Shown: one piece after another, positions 8,722 to 17,719 of the stretch
How positions within the stretch are numbered: position 1 is the stretch's first letter
Layout of the letters: each line of letters opens with the position of its first letter
The notes under the pieces: generated by a model
What the model saw: only the letters and a program-made list of their open reading frames with translations
Database searches by the model: none
What the model was told of the DNA's origin: nothing
Position numbers and translations under genes: made by a program
Source of the DNA: Massilia timonae CCUG 45783
GTDB lineage: Bacteria > Pseudomonadota > Gammaproteobacteria > Burkholderiales > Burkholderiaceae_D
Length of the DNA stretch: 64,000 nucleotides
NCBI RefSeq assembly: GCF_000315425.1
Contig: NZ_JH992923.1
Coordinates: 781,779 to 845,778 of the forward strand
Direction of reading: 5' to 3'

Positions 8722-9561
8722 TTAGTGGCCCACGGTTTCGCCGCGCGCGAAGGCCAGCAGGTCGGCATTGACCCGGTCCTTGTGCGTCTCGGTCAAGCCG
8801 TGCGGCGCGCCGGCATAGGCGATGAAGGTCGCGTGCGGCACCAGCCGCGCCGAAGCCCGGCCGCCGACGTCGATCGGGACCACCTGGTCGTCGTCGCCGT
8901 GGATGATCAGCGTCGGCTTGTCGAATTTCCTGAGGTCGTCGCGGAAGTCGGTCTCGGAAAACGCCGCGATCGAATCGTAGGTATTCTTGTGCCCGCCCAG
9001 CATTCCCTGCAGGAACCACGACTGGATCAATCCCGGCGATGGCGTCGCGCCCGTCCGGTTGAAGCCATAGAAGGGGCCGGACGGGATGTCGAGGTAGAGC
9101 TGGGCGCGGTTCTCGAGCTGGCCGGCGCGGATGGCGTCGAACACCTCGCGCGGCACGCCGTCGGGGTTGTCGGGGCGCTGCACCATCAGCGGCGGCACGG
9201 CGCCGATCAGGGCCAGCCGGGCGATGCGGCCGGTGCCATGGCGGCCGACGTAGCGCGCCACCTCGCCGCCGCCGGTCGAAAAGCCGACCAGGCAGACGTC
9301 ATTGAGGTCGAGCAATTCGAGCAACTGGGCCAGGTCGTCGGCGTAATGGTCCATATCGTTGCCGTCCCACGGCTGGCTCGAGCGCATGTGTCCGCGCCGG
9401 TCGTGTGCGATCGTACGGAAGCCGTTGTGCGACAGGTGCAGCATCTGCGCTTCCCAGCTGTCGGCGCCCAGCGGCCAGCCGTGGCAGAACACGACCGGCC
9501 GGCCGCGGCCCCAATCCTTGTAATAGATGTCGACGCCGTCGCGGGTGGTGAAGGTGGCCAT
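8722..9561 (-). CDS. Alpha/beta hydrolase of the non-haem haloperoxidase type
   Basis: This 279-residue protein starts at ATG 9561, chosen because AAAGGA lies 7 bases upstream; an earlier in-frame ATG would add 21 residues of poor quality. It shows the alpha/beta hydrolase order: oxyanion region [14 protein letters not shown], nucleophile elbow GFSTGG (Ser), acid in [11 protein letters not shown], and catalytic His in [10 protein letters not shown]. The sequence style ([13 protein letters not shown]) is that of the cofactor-free chloroperoxidase/esterase group. The physiological role is unknown, and peroxidase activity in this group is usually a side reaction of an esterase. It is transcribed alone. 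Confidence 0.9.
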   Translation of the reverse strand: MATFTTRDGVDIYYKDWGRGRPVVFCHGWPLGADSWEAQMLHLSHNGFRTIAHDRRGHMRSSQPWDGNDMDHYADDLAQLLELLDLNDVCLVGFSTGGGEVARYVGRHGTGRIARLALIGAVPPLMVQRPDNPDGVPREVFDAIRAGQLENRAQLYLDIPSGPFYGFNRTGATPSPGLIQSWFLQGMLGGHKNTYDSIAAFSETDFRDDLRKFDKPTLIIHGDDDQVVPIDVGGRASARLVPHATFIAYAGAPHGLTETHKDRVNADLLAFARGETVGH

Positions 9562-9944
9562 CGTGTGTCCTTTCGGCATGGTGAGTGGGAGCGCCGGGAC
9601 CATGGGTGAAATCGCCGGCAACACCGATTGTTCCGTATTGTCCAGCGAGCGGTGTCGACCGGATCAAGTCGGGGCCATGCAGCGACCCGCAGCAGGTGCG
9701 GCGATCGTGCACCGGGATGACACATGAAATCCTGGTCAATCCCGGGCTGCTACCGAAAGAAATTGCGGGTCAAAACCAGTGTTGCCGGTGAGCTAGCACT
9801 TCTGACAAGCTAGAATGTCAATAAACTGATCCGGCCGTGGCGAACAGGCCACGGAAGATATTGAACAGGGCCTGTCACGAGTTCTCGTAGAGCAACTATT
9901 CACGTAAAATCGACCGGTTACATATCCCATACAAGTTCTCGTTG
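9562..9944. other. Intergenic region between divergent hydrolase and kinase genes
   Basis: These 383 bases hold the start signals of both divergent genes. I see no further gene. A hairpin with arms CCGTGGC (9835-9841) and GCCACGG (9848-9854) lies about 100 bases before the kinase start. It lacks a T-run and is more likely a leader structure or chance than a terminator. Confidence 0.5.
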
Positions 9945-12260
9945 ATGCGTATGCCAATTGTCCGGAATCTGCCGCGCACCCTGCTTCCCCGCGGACTGGC
10001 AGGCTACATGGCGCTCGCAACCTCGGTTCTGTGCGCCGTCCTCACCATCATCCTGGTCGCCCTGGTCCAGAACCAGGCGCGCGACCATGTGCGCGAAAGC
10101 ATCGGCTTCGGCCTGGGCGAGCTGGCCCAGCAGGCCGCGGACAAGCTCGACCGCGGCATGTATGAGCGCTACCGCGAGGTCAAGCTGCTGGCGCGGCGCA
10201 TCGCCGACCTGGGGCCGCATGCGACGCTGGAATCGCAGCGCCGCATGCTCGACGACGCCCATCGCAGCTATGGCTATTACAGCTGGCTGGGGATCGCCAC
10301 CGTGGACGGCCGGGTGCAAGTGGCCGCGCGCGGATTGCTCGAGGGCGCCAATGTGGCGGCGCGGCCGTGGTTCGCCAACGCGCTGGCCGGCACCCACATC
10401 GGCGACGTGCACGAGGCGCTGCTGCTCGCCAAGCTATTGCCTTCAGTGAATGGCGAGCCGCAGCGCTTTGTCGACGTCGCGTTTCCGATCGAGGCTCCCG
10501 ATGGGCAGCCGCGCGCGGTGCTGGGGGCCCACCTGTCATGGCAGTGGGCGCACGACGTCGAACGCTCGGTGATCGAGCCGATCCAGGCCGGGCGTCGGGT
10601 GGACGCCCTGATCGTCGATACCAAGGGCCTGGTGCTGCTGGGCCCGCCCGGCCTGCAGGGCACGACCATCGACACCGCCAGCCTGCGCCGCGCGCGCGCC
10701 GAGCGCGGCATCGGCTACGTGCTGGAGCGCTGGTCGGATGACAGGGAATACCTGGTCGGCTACAGCCAGACCGACGGCTATGCCGACTATCCCGGCCTGG
10801 GCTGGACGGTGCTGCTGCGCCAGGAGGCGGGCAATGCCTATGCGCCGGTGCACCGGCTCGGCCAGTACGCGTTGTGGACCGGGGTGGGGCTGGCGGTGCT
10901 GTTCTCGACCGCCGGCGCGCTGGTGGCGAACTGGATCACCCATCCGATCAAGAACCTGCAGGCCTATGCCGACCGCATCCGCCGCGGCGGCGCCGCGCCC
11001 CTAGTGCCCGACGAGCGTTCGTATGACGAGGTGCGCAGCCTGTCGAGCGCGCTGAACACGCTGCTGGCCGACCTGGTGCGGCGCGGGCGCGAGCTGGAAG
11101 AACTCAACCACACGCTGGAACAGCGGGTGACCGAGCGCACCCAGGAGCTGGCGAGTGCCCTCGCCATCGTTCAGCAGAACGCGCAGCACATCAACACCAT
11201 CATCGAGACTGCCCACGACGCCTTCATCGGCATGGACCTGGACGGCGTCGTCACCGACTGGAATACCCAGGCCGAGCGCATGTTCGGCTGGCGCCGCCAC
11301 GAGGCGATCGGGCGTCCGCTGGCCGAACTGGTGCTGCCGCAGCGCTACCACGACTCGCTGCGGCGCGCCATCGTCGAGTTCCGCACCACCGGCCACACAG
11401 GCGCCCTGAACCGGCGCGTCGAGCGCACCGTGCGCACGCGCCAGGGCGAGGAATTCGCGATCGAGATGACGGCCGGCATCGCCGGCATCGGCGAGCGCAG
11501 CTTCTTCAGCATCTTCCTGCACGATGTCTCGCTCAGGAAGCGCGTCGATCAGATGAAGAACGAGCTGGTGGCCACCGTCTCGCACGAGCTGCGCACGCCG
11601 CTGACCTCGATGCGCGCCTCGCTTTCGCTGCTCAAGAGCGGCGCGGCCGGGACGATCGATGGCGAGATCCAGGAACTGGTCGAGATCGCGCACCGCCACT
11701 GCGAACGCCTGGTGCGTCTGGTGAGCGATATGCTGGACGTGGAAAAGATCGAATCGGGCCGCCTGTCGGCCGTGCCCAGGCCCCAGCCTCTGATGCCGAT
11801 CGTGGAAGACGCGCTCGGCGCGATGCGGGTCCAGGCCCAGGATGCCGGGGTCGAACTGCGCAGCCGCTGCGAAGCGGGCCTGGAGCGGCAGCCGGCCGAG
11901 GTCGACCGCGACCGCATCACCCAGGTGCTGATGAACCTGCTGTCGAACGCGCTCAAGTATTCGCCGCCCCAGGGCGCGGTGGAGGTCACGCTGGCGCGCA
12001 GCAGCCGCGGCCTGCGCATCAGCGTGGCCGATCGCGGGCCGGGCATCCCGCCGGAATTTCGCGCGCGCATCTTCCAGCGCTTCGCCCAGGCCGATCCGGG
12101 CTCGGACCGCAAGACCAGTTCAGGGCTCGGCTTGGCGATCAGCCGCCAGATCATGGTCGAGCATGGCGGCGAACTGTCGTTCGAGGACCGCGCGGGCGGC
12201 GGCACGTGCTTCCACGTCGACCTGCCCTCGAGGGTGTCGGAGCGCGCGCTCGCGGCCTGA
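9945..12260 (+). CDS. Membrane sensor histidine kinase with Cache, HAMP and PAS domains
   Basis: This 771-residue protein has a first membrane helix at about 17-40, a large extracytoplasmic Cache-type sensor (about 45-300), a second helix at about 306-327 (LWTGVGLAVLFSTAGAL), HAMP, a coiled coil (ELEELNHTLEQRVTERTQEL), a PAS domain (about 415-530, IIETAHDAFIGMDLDG), HisKA with TVSHELRTPLTSM (His about 547) and HATPase_c (NLLSNALKYSP, DRGPGIP, GLGLAIS). It lacks a receiver. Possible starts are TTG 9942, ATG 9945 and ATG 9951, and none has a clear ribosome site. The gene is alone on this strand; its partner regulator may be one of the receivers encoded nearby, but that is a guess. Confidence 0.88.
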   Translation: MRMPIVRNLPRTLLPRGLAGYMALATSVLCAVLTIILVALVQNQARDHVRESIGFGLGELAQQAADKLDRGMYERYREVKLLARRIADLGPHATLESQRRMLDDAHRSYGYYSWLGIATVDGRVQVAARGLLEGANVAARPWFANALAGTHIGDVHEALLLAKLLPSVNGEPQRFVDVAFPIEAPDGQPRAVLGAHLSWQWAHDVERSVIEPIQAGRRVDALIVDTKGLVLLGPPGLQGTTIDTASLRRARAERGIGYVLERWSDDREYLVGYSQTDGYADYPGLGWTVLLRQEAGNAYAPVHRLGQYALWTGVGLAVLFSTAGALVANWITHPIKNLQAYADRIRRGGAAPLVPDERSYDEVRSLSSALNTLLADLVRRGRELEELNHTLEQRVTERTQELASALAIVQQNAQHINTIIETAHDAFIGMDLDGVVTDWNTQAERMFGWRRHEAIGRPLAELVLPQRYHDSLRRAIVEFRTTGHTGALNRRVERTVRTRQGEEFAIEMTAGIAGIGERSFFSIFLHDVSLRKRVDQMKNELVATVSHELRTPLTSMRASLSLLKSGAAGTIDGEIQELVEIAHRHCERLVRLVSDMLDVEKIESGRLSAVPRPQPLMPIVEDALGAMRVQAQDAGVELRSRCEAGLERQPAEVDRDRITQVLMNLLSNALKYSPPQGAVEVTLARSSRGLRISVADRGPGIPPEFRARIFQRFAQADPGSDRKTSSGLGLAISRQIMVEHGGELSFEDRAGGGTCFHVDLPSRVSERALAA

Positions 12261-12268
12261 AGGCCGTG

Positions 12269-12631
12269 TCAGGCGCCGGCGTCGGCCGTCCACACGGCCA
12301 GCTCGTAGCCGTCCGGATCGATGAAATGGAAGCGCCGTCCGCCGGGGAACGAGAAAATGTCCTTGCTGATGCGGGCGCCGGCGTCGACGACCCGGCGTTG
12401 GGTCGCTTCCAGGTCGTTCGAGTGCAGGATCACCAGCGGGCCGCCCGCGCGCACCGGCCCGTCGGTCGTGAAGCCGCCGGCCAGGCGGCCGTCGCGGAAC
12501 TCGGTATAGCCGGGGCCATAGTCGACGAAGGACCAGCCGAACACCTCGCCATAGAAGGCCTTGCTGCGGGTGATGTCGGCGACGTTGAATTCGATGTTGT
12601 CGATCTGGTGGTGGTTGCCTTGGTTGCCCAC
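12269..12631 (-). CDS. VOC-family (glyoxalase/bleomycin-resistance fold) protein
   Basis: This 120-residue protein starts at GTG 12631, preceded by GGAGA. It has two beta-alpha-beta-beta-beta halves typical of the vicinal oxygen chelate fold: NIEFNVADITRSKAFYGEVF and then GGPLVILHSNDLEATQRRV, ending RFHFIDPDGYELAVW. Family members bind a metal and act as lyases, dioxygenases or antibiotic-binding proteins. This sequence matches the broad glyoxalase-like group without showing a specific substrate. It is convergent with the kinase gene (8 bases between stops). Confidence 0.85.
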   Translation of the reverse strand: MGNQGNHHQIDNIEFNVADITRSKAFYGEVFGWSFVDYGPGYTEFRDGRLAGGFTTDGPVRAGGPLVILHSNDLEATQRRVVDAGARISKDIFSFPGGRRFHFIDPDGYELAVWTADAGA

Positions 12632-12666
12632 GATGCGTCTCCCTGAAAGTATTGGAGCCGTCGACC

Positions 12667-13032
12667 CTACGCGAGCAGGCCGGCGGCAGCCTCCACCAGC
12701 GCCTCCGGACTGAAGGGCTTGACCATGTAGTAGTCCGCCCCCGCGGCCAGGCCGGCCGCCACGTCGCTCTGCTGGCCGCAGGCCGACAGCAGCATGATCT
12801 TCATGCCGGCGGTCGCAGGCGCGTCCTTCAGCTTGCGGCACAGTTCCAGGCCGCTGATGCCTTCGCCCAGCCAGACGTCCAGGATCAGGAGGTCGGGCAC
12901 GCAGCGCGCCAGCTCGGCCAGCGCGGCCTCGGCGCTGGACGCCTGGCTCACCTCGCCCAGCGCGCGCAGGGTCAGGCGGATCAACAGGCGCAGGTCGGGC
13001 TGGTCGTCGACGACGAGGATGCGGCGCGTCAT
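12667..13032 (-). CDS. Single-domain response regulator (CheY-like)
   Basis: The 121-residue protein is a lone receiver: acidic pair in ILVVDDQPDLRLL, phospho-acceptor Asp in LLILDVWLGEGISG (near 52), and conserved Lys in YMVKPFSPE. No output domain is present, so it probably relays phosphate or acts by protein contact. Its start overlaps the end of the kinase gene by four bases (13029-13032), so the two are translationally coupled and the kinase is the obvious partner. Confidence 0.9.
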   Translation of the reverse strand: MTRRILVVDDQPDLRLLIRLTLRALGEVSQASSAEAALAELARCVPDLLILDVWLGEGISGLELCRKLKDAPATAGMKIMLLSACGQQSDVAAGLAAGADYYMVKPFSPEALVEAAAGLLA

Positions 13033-14606
13033 CGAGCGGCCTCCGGGTCGGCGGGCACGCCGTCCCGCGGCAGCCAGACGGTCACGCGGGTGCCGTCCCC
13101 GGGGTTCGAGGCGATTTCCACCAGGCCGCAGTGGACCGCCACGATCTCGCGCACGATGGTCATCCCCAGGCCGTTGCCCGGCACGTCGGGCAGGGCGCCG
13201 GCGCGCCAGAAGGCGTCGTACACCTGGGTTCGCTGTTCAGGCGTCATGCCGACGCCGCGGTCGCTGACGGTCACGGCGGCGCCCGGGCGGCCGTCGCGCG
13301 CCTGGGGCCCGATGCCGATCTCGACCTGGCTGTCGGGCGCCGAATAGGCCAGGGCATTGGCCACGATATTGGCCAGCGCCTGCTGCACGCGCTGCGGGTC
13401 GGCCACGATCGGCGCCAGGTCCGGCGCCGCCCGCAGGACGATGCGGCGGGCCTGCGCCGCATCCTCGATCCCGGCTTTCACTTGCTCCAGCACCTGGGCC
13501 AGGTCGAGCGGCCCCGGGTGCATCTGGTCCGAGCCGCCCGAATCGATGCGCGCCAGGTCGAGCATCTGGTTGACCAGGCCGATCAGGCGCGTGGCCTGGC
13601 GGTGGATGATGTCGATCAGCTCGCGGCCGGTGGCGGCGTCGAAGTCGCGCTTGAGCAGCAATTCCGAAAAGCCCAGGATGCTGGCCATCGGCGTGCGCAG
13701 CTCGTGGCTGGCGGTGCGGAAGTACTCGTAGCGGCGCCGGTTGGCCTCGCGCACGCGCTCCTGCTCGGCGCGGTGCCAGGCGACGTCGCGCACCGTGGCT
13801 ACCAGGTAACCCTGGCCGTCGAGCGTCATCTCGGCGATCGAGACCTCGGCCGCGAAGATGCTGCCGTCCGGGCGCCGGCCATTGCCTTCATGCCGCGCCA
13901 CCGGCTTGGGCTGGATGCCGATCAGGGTGCTGGGCGGCACCCCGGCCAGCACTTTGCAAGGCGCGCCGAACATGCGTTCGGCGGCCGGGTTGCACGACTG
14001 GATCGTGCCGGCCGCGTCGAACAGCAGCACGCCGTCCGGCAGGTGTTCGAGCAGGGCGCGCACGGTCTGGGCATTGCGCCGTTCGCGCTCGGCCACGGCC
14101 TTCAGTTCGAGGGCGGCGACTTCATTGGCGACGATGCCGGCCAGGTCGCGCAGCAGGGTGCGTTCGTCGGGGCCGAATTCGCGCGGCACGCGGTCGATGA
14201 TGCACAGGGTGCCGATGCGCGTGCCGTCGCCGATGTCGATCGGCGAGCCGGCATAGAAGCGCACCGCGCTCTCTCCCCGCACCAGCGCGCTGTCGGCGAA
14301 GCGCGCGTCCTTGCAGGCATCGGCCACCACCATCACGTCGTCCTGCAGGATGGCGTGGGCGCAGAACGAGGCCGCGCGCGGCGTCTGCTCCAGCGCCATG
14401 CCCACGCGCGACTTGAACCACTGGCGCTCGGCGTCGATCAGGCTGACCAGCGCGGTCGGCACGCCGAACAGGCGCGCGGCCAGCCGCGTGATGCGGTCGA
14501 AGCGCTCGTCGGGCGGCGAGTCGAGCAGGTCCAGGTCGATCAAGACCTGCAGGCGGCGCGCCTCGTCGGCGGGCGGGGAAGCGGGAAGGTGGGGCGTCTC
14601 GTTCAT
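13029..14606 (-). CDS. Soluble GAF-PAS histidine kinase, copy 2
   Basis: The 525-residue kinase has no membrane helix. It has an N-terminal GAF domain (about 20-180; FDRITRLAARLFGVPTALVS, RQWFKSRVG, FCAHAIL), a PAS domain (about 185-290), HisKA with TASHELRTPMASILGF (His near 301) and HATPase_c (NIVANALAYS, DRGVGM, GNGLGMTIV). It is clearly paralogous to the kinase at 15452-17044, sharing for example GFSELLLKRDFDAAT. Upstream lies the HTH-receiver gene (34-base gap), and downstream is an overlapping receiver. A cytosolic small-molecule or redox signal is likely, but the ligand is unknown. Confidence 0.9.
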   Translation of the reverse strand: MNETPHLPASPPADEARRLQVLIDLDLLDSPPDERFDRITRLAARLFGVPTALVSLIDAERQWFKSRVGMALEQTPRAASFCAHAILQDDVMVVADACKDARFADSALVRGESAVRFYAGSPIDIGDGTRIGTLCIIDRVPREFGPDERTLLRDLAGIVANEVAALELKAVAERERRNAQTVRALLEHLPDGVLLFDAAGTIQSCNPAAERMFGAPCKVLAGVPPSTLIGIQPKPVARHEGNGRRPDGSIFAAEVSIAEMTLDGQGYLVATVRDVAWHRAEQERVREANRRRYEYFRTASHELRTPMASILGFSELLLKRDFDAATGRELIDIIHRQATRLIGLVNQMLDLARIDSGGSDQMHPGPLDLAQVLEQVKAGIEDAAQARRIVLRAAPDLAPIVADPQRVQQALANIVANALAYSAPDSQVEIGIGPQARDGRPGAAVTVSDRGVGMTPEQRTQVYDAFWRAGALPDVPGNGLGMTIVREIVAVHCGLVEIASNPGDGTRVTVWLPRDGVPADPEAAR

Positions 14607-14640
14607 TTTCTTGAGCTTGCGGTGGCGGGTGCGACCGGGT

Positions 14641-15333
14641 TCAGGGTGTCGCCGGCAGCCGCGCGGTGACCGCGGCGCGCAGGGCCGCGAGCGGGGCCGG
14701 CTTGGTCAGGAATGCGACGTCCTCGGGCAGGCCCAGGGCCAGCACCGCCGGCTTGTCCATGCCGCTGACGACCACCAGCGGCAGGCTGGCGGTGGCTGGA
14801 TTGCCGCGCAGGGAGCGGATCATGCCGAAGCCGTCCAGGCCCGGCATGTGCAGGTCGCTCACCAGCACGTCGGGCCGCGCTTCGCCGATCCGCACCAGCG
14901 CCTCGATGCCGTTGCTGGCCTTGCGCACCGCGAGGCCCAGGCCCCAGGTCGAGATCTCCAGCTCATACAGGCGCAGCAGCATGGCGTCGTCGTCGACGAT
15001 CAGGACGCTGCGCACGGCGCCGCCGGATGCGCCGTCCAGCACGATCGGACGCGGAATTGGCGCAGATCGCGGCGCAGATCGCGGCGCAGGCCGGGGCCCT
15101 GCGCTCGCGCCGCTCAGGGCGGCCCGCCGTTCGTCGAGCAGGCGTGCGACCGAGTCGAGCGCGATGCGGCGGTGGCCGCCCGCCGTCTTCCAGGCCTGCA
15201 AGGTGCCGTTCTCGACCCACATCTGCACCGTGCGGTGCGATACGCCGATCCGCTCGGCGGCCTGCCTGGTGGTGCAGTAGGCGGCCCGGTCGAATGAACG
15301 TCCTTCGGTAACTCGTTGATCGGCGGTTTTCAT
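14641..15333 (-). CDS. HTH (excisionase/MerR-like) - receiver fusion regulator, copy 2
   Basis: The protein has 230 residues from ATG 15333. The N-terminal part is a helix-turn-helix of the excisionase/MerR-like type (CTTRQAAERIGVSHRTVQMW, WKTAGGHRRIALDSV). A Pro/Ala/Arg linker follows, containing a short tandem repeat (bases 15057-15092), and then a C-terminal receiver with VLIVDDDAMLLRLYELEI, phospho-Asp in VLVSDLHMPGLDGF and Lys in FLTKPAP. This order is the reverse of ordinary response regulators. It is probably a DNA-binding regulator phosphorylated by the kinase encoded just downstream. It is paralogous to 17060-17719. Confidence 0.88.
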   Translation of the reverse strand: MKTADQRVTEGRSFDRAAYCTTRQAAERIGVSHRTVQMWVENGTLQAWKTAGGHRRIALDSVARLLDERRAALSGASAGPRPAPRSAPRSAPIPRPIVLDGASGGAVRSVLIVDDDAMLLRLYELEISTWGLGLAVRKASNGIEALVRIGEARPDVLVSDLHMPGLDGFGMIRSLRGNPATASLPLVVVSGMDKPAVLALGLPEDVAFLTKPAPLAALRAAVTARLPATP

Positions 15334-15451
15334 ATTTACTGATTTTATCGTTTCACATTTGCCTGTCAAGGACAAAGCACGGGCCGGCCGAATTACCGCT
15401 GAGCAAACCGAGGAAGGATGGGGCAGGTGTGGCGCGGGCGGTACAACCGCC

Positions 15452-17044
15452 TCAGCCGACTCCTTCTTCGGTGAGGACGGGAGGCAAGTACAATGTGACC
15501 TCGGTGCCGACGCCGAACTGCGATTCGAGCACGATCTGGCCGCCATGCAGGTCGACGATTTCCTTGAGGATGGTCATGCCCAGGCCGCTGCCCGGCACGC
15601 CGGACTCGCGGTCGACCCGGTAGAAGGCATCGAACACCTGGGCCTGCTGCTGGGGCGTCATGCCCAGGCCCTGGTCGCGCACCCGGATCGCGACCATGGA
15701 CCGCCCGTCGCGCCGTTCCAGCCAGGCCCTGATCGCGATCGGGGTGGCGGGCGCGGAATACTTGATGCTGTTGCTGACGATATTGGTCAGCGCCTGCTGC
15801 ATCTTTTGCGCGTCGGCCGCCAGCGGCGGCAGGCCGGGCGCGAGGTCGGTGCGCACCCTGTGCGCCTGGCCCAGGCCTTCCAGGCTGGCCAGGGTCTGCT
15901 CCACCAGCGCCGGCAGCGCGACCGCGGAGAGCTTGAGCTCGGCTGCGCCGCCGGCCTCGATGCGCGCCAGGTCGAGCAACTGGTTGACCAGGTCGACCAG
16001 GCGCGCCGACTCGCGGTGGATGATCTCGACCAGCTCGCGCTGGGTGGCGGCGTCGAAGTCGCGCTTGAGCAACAGCTCGGAAAAGCCCAGCACGCTCGAC
16101 ATCGGAGTGCGCAGCTCATGGGTGGCGGTGGCGAAGTGGTGGCGCCGGCGCGCGTCGGTGGCGCGTGCGCGTTCTTCCTGGGCGCGGCGCTGGGTGATGT
16201 CGCGCACCGTGACGGCGAATTTCGGCCGCGCGGCCCAGGCCATGCGGCAATACGAGAACTCGACCGGGAAGCGGCTGCCGTCCAGGCGCCTGGCCCCGGT
16301 CTCATAGGGGGCGCCCTCGACCAGCAGGCCGGCGCGACGCCGGCTCACCAGGTCTTCGTCGAGCAGTTCGGCCAGCGGGCGGCCGGCCAGCATGGCGCCG
16401 CTGGCGCCGAAGATCTTTTCGGCGGCCGGGTTGGCGGCGACGATCACGCCATGGACGTTGAGCATCAGGATTCCGTCCGGCAAGTGGGCGACCAGGGCTT
16501 TTTCCCAGCCTTCGGGCGCCGGGCGTCCGGCCGGGCGCGCGCGCAGCTCGTCGCCGGCGATCGCCGCCAGGTCGCGCAGGGTCGCCATCTGGTCCTGGTC
16601 GAACTGGCGCGCCTGGCTGTCGATCACGCACAGGGCGCCGATCCGGCTGCCGTCGGGCGCGGCCAGCGGGATGCCGGCATAGAAGCGCACGCGCGGCTCG
16701 CCCAGCACGAAGGGATTGGCGGCGAAGCGCGGGTCTTGCCGGGCATCCTCGATCACCAGGCCGTCGGCGTGCTGGATGGTGTGGGTGCAGAACGAGGCGG
16801 CGCGCGAGGTTTCGGCAATCTCGATGCCGACCCGCGACTTGAACCACTGGCGCTCGGCGTCGACCAGGGCGACCAGCGAGATCGGCACGCCCAGCAGGCG
16901 GCAGGCCAGGCGGGTGATGCGGTCGAAGCGTTCCTCGGGCGGGGTGTCGAGCAGTTGCAGCTCGTGCAAGGCCCGCACGCGCGCGGCGTCGGGCTGGGGA
17001 TCGGGCAAGGCGGTACGAACGGTCTTGTGCGGCTCGTGTCGCAT
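15452..17044 (-). CDS. Soluble GAF-PAS histidine kinase, copy 1
   Basis: This 530-residue kinase has the same layout as the copy at 13029-14606: GAF (FDRITRLACRLLGVPISLVA, RQWFKSRVGIEI, FCTHTIQ), PAS with C-terminal PAC segment (ILMLNVHGVIVAANPAAEKI), HisKA with TATHELRTPMSSVLGF (His near 309) and HATPase_c (NIVSNSIKYS, DQGLGMTPQ, GSGLGMTIL). There is no membrane segment. Its ATG lies 15 bases after the stop of an HTH-receiver gene on the same strand, so the two are very likely co-transcribed partners. A 118-base gap separates it from the second module. Confidence 0.9.
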   Translation of the reverse strand: MRHEPHKTVRTALPDPQPDAARVRALHELQLLDTPPEERFDRITRLACRLLGVPISLVALVDAERQWFKSRVGIEIAETSRAASFCTHTIQHADGLVIEDARQDPRFAANPFVLGEPRVRFYAGIPLAAPDGSRIGALCVIDSQARQFDQDQMATLRDLAAIAGDELRARPAGRPAPEGWEKALVAHLPDGILMLNVHGVIVAANPAAEKIFGASGAMLAGRPLAELLDEDLVSRRRAGLLVEGAPYETGARRLDGSRFPVEFSYCRMAWAARPKFAVTVRDITQRRAQEERARATDARRRHHFATATHELRTPMSSVLGFSELLLKRDFDAATQRELVEIIHRESARLVDLVNQLLDLARIEAGGAAELKLSAVALPALVEQTLASLEGLGQAHRVRTDLAPGLPPLAADAQKMQQALTNIVSNSIKYSAPATPIAIRAWLERRDGRSMVAIRVRDQGLGMTPQQQAQVFDAFYRVDRESGVPGSGLGMTILKEIVDLHGGQIVLESQFGVGTEVTLYLPPVLTEEGVG

Positions 17045-17059
17045 TCTTCTTGGTCCTGG

Positions 17060-17719
17060 TTAAGTCTCCATGGCTCGCTCGCTGGTGCCGAGGATCTGTT
17101 CGACCCTGGCGCGCAGTTCGGGGAAACGCACCGGTTTGGAGAACACCGGTATGTCGGACGGTAAACCCATCGAAGCGATCGTTGCCCGGTCCAGCCCACT
17201 GATGACGATGATGGCCATCTTGCCATAACGCGGGTCGGCGCGTAGCGTGCGTACCATGCGGAAACCATCCATGCCCGGCATGTTCAAGTCGCTGATCAAC
17301 AGGTCGGGTTTGGCTTCGCCGATGCGGATCAGGGCGTCGAAGCCGTCGCGCGCCTTGATCAGCTCGGCATCCAGGCCCCAGCCCGAGATTTCCAGCTCGT
17401 ACAGGCGCAGCAGGGTGGCGTCGTCGTCGGCCATCACGATGCGGCGCGCCGAAGAGGGCGCCGCCGGCGCGGCCGGCGAACTGGCGGCCGCGCCGCCCGT
17501 CACCGCCTGGTTGCGCTGGGCCACCAGCCGGTGCACCGAGGAGAGCAGGATGCGGCGGTGGCCGCCCGCCGTCTTCCATGCCTGCAGCACGCCGCCCTCC
17601 ACCCACAATTGCACGGTGCGGTGCGACACGCCGAGCAGGCTTGCGGCCTCCTTGGTCGAACAAACTTCCGAGGAAGCGGGATCTGGCTGCCCCGGCGATG
17701 GACTGCTGTGCGATTTCAT
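17060..17719 (-). CDS. HTH (excisionase/MerR-like) - receiver fusion regulator, copy 1
   Basis: The protein has 219 residues from ATG 17719. The N-terminal helix-turn-helix (CSTKEAASLLGVSHRTVQLW, WKTAGGHRRILLSSV) is joined by an Ala/Pro-rich linker to a receiver (IVMADDDATLLRLYELEI, phospho-Asp in DLLISDLNMPGMDGF, Lys in VFSKPVRF). It is paralogous to the protein at 14641-15333, with near-identical recognition helices, so both may bind similar DNA sites. It leads the first kinase module. The predicted start has only a weak ribosome site. Confidence 0.88.
   Translation of the reverse strand: MKSHSSPSPGQPDPASSEVCSTKEAASLLGVSHRTVQLWVEGGVLQAWKTAGGHRRILLSSVHRLVAQRNQAVTGGAAASSPAAPAAPSSARRIVMADDDATLLRLYELEISGWGLDAELIKARDGFDALIRIGEAKPDLLISDLNMPGMDGFRMVRTLRADPRYGKMAIIVISGLDRATIASMGLPSDIPVFSKPVRFPELRARVEQILGTSERAMET

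Noticed and set aside
9835..9854. Hairpin ahead of the Cache-HAMP-PAS kinase as a terminator
   Set aside because: No T-run on either side and no gene ends just before it in the matching direction.
12632..12841. Longer N-terminus for the VOC-family protein
   Set aside because: The extra 70 codons overlap the receiver gene and show no similarity; GTG 12631 has a good ribosome site.
15057..15092. Short tandem repeat containing GGCGCAGATCGC
   Set aside because: Considered as a CRISPR or regulatory repeat, but it lies inside the linker of the HTH-receiver gene, has no spacers, and simply encodes a Pro/Arg/Ser-Ala stretch.
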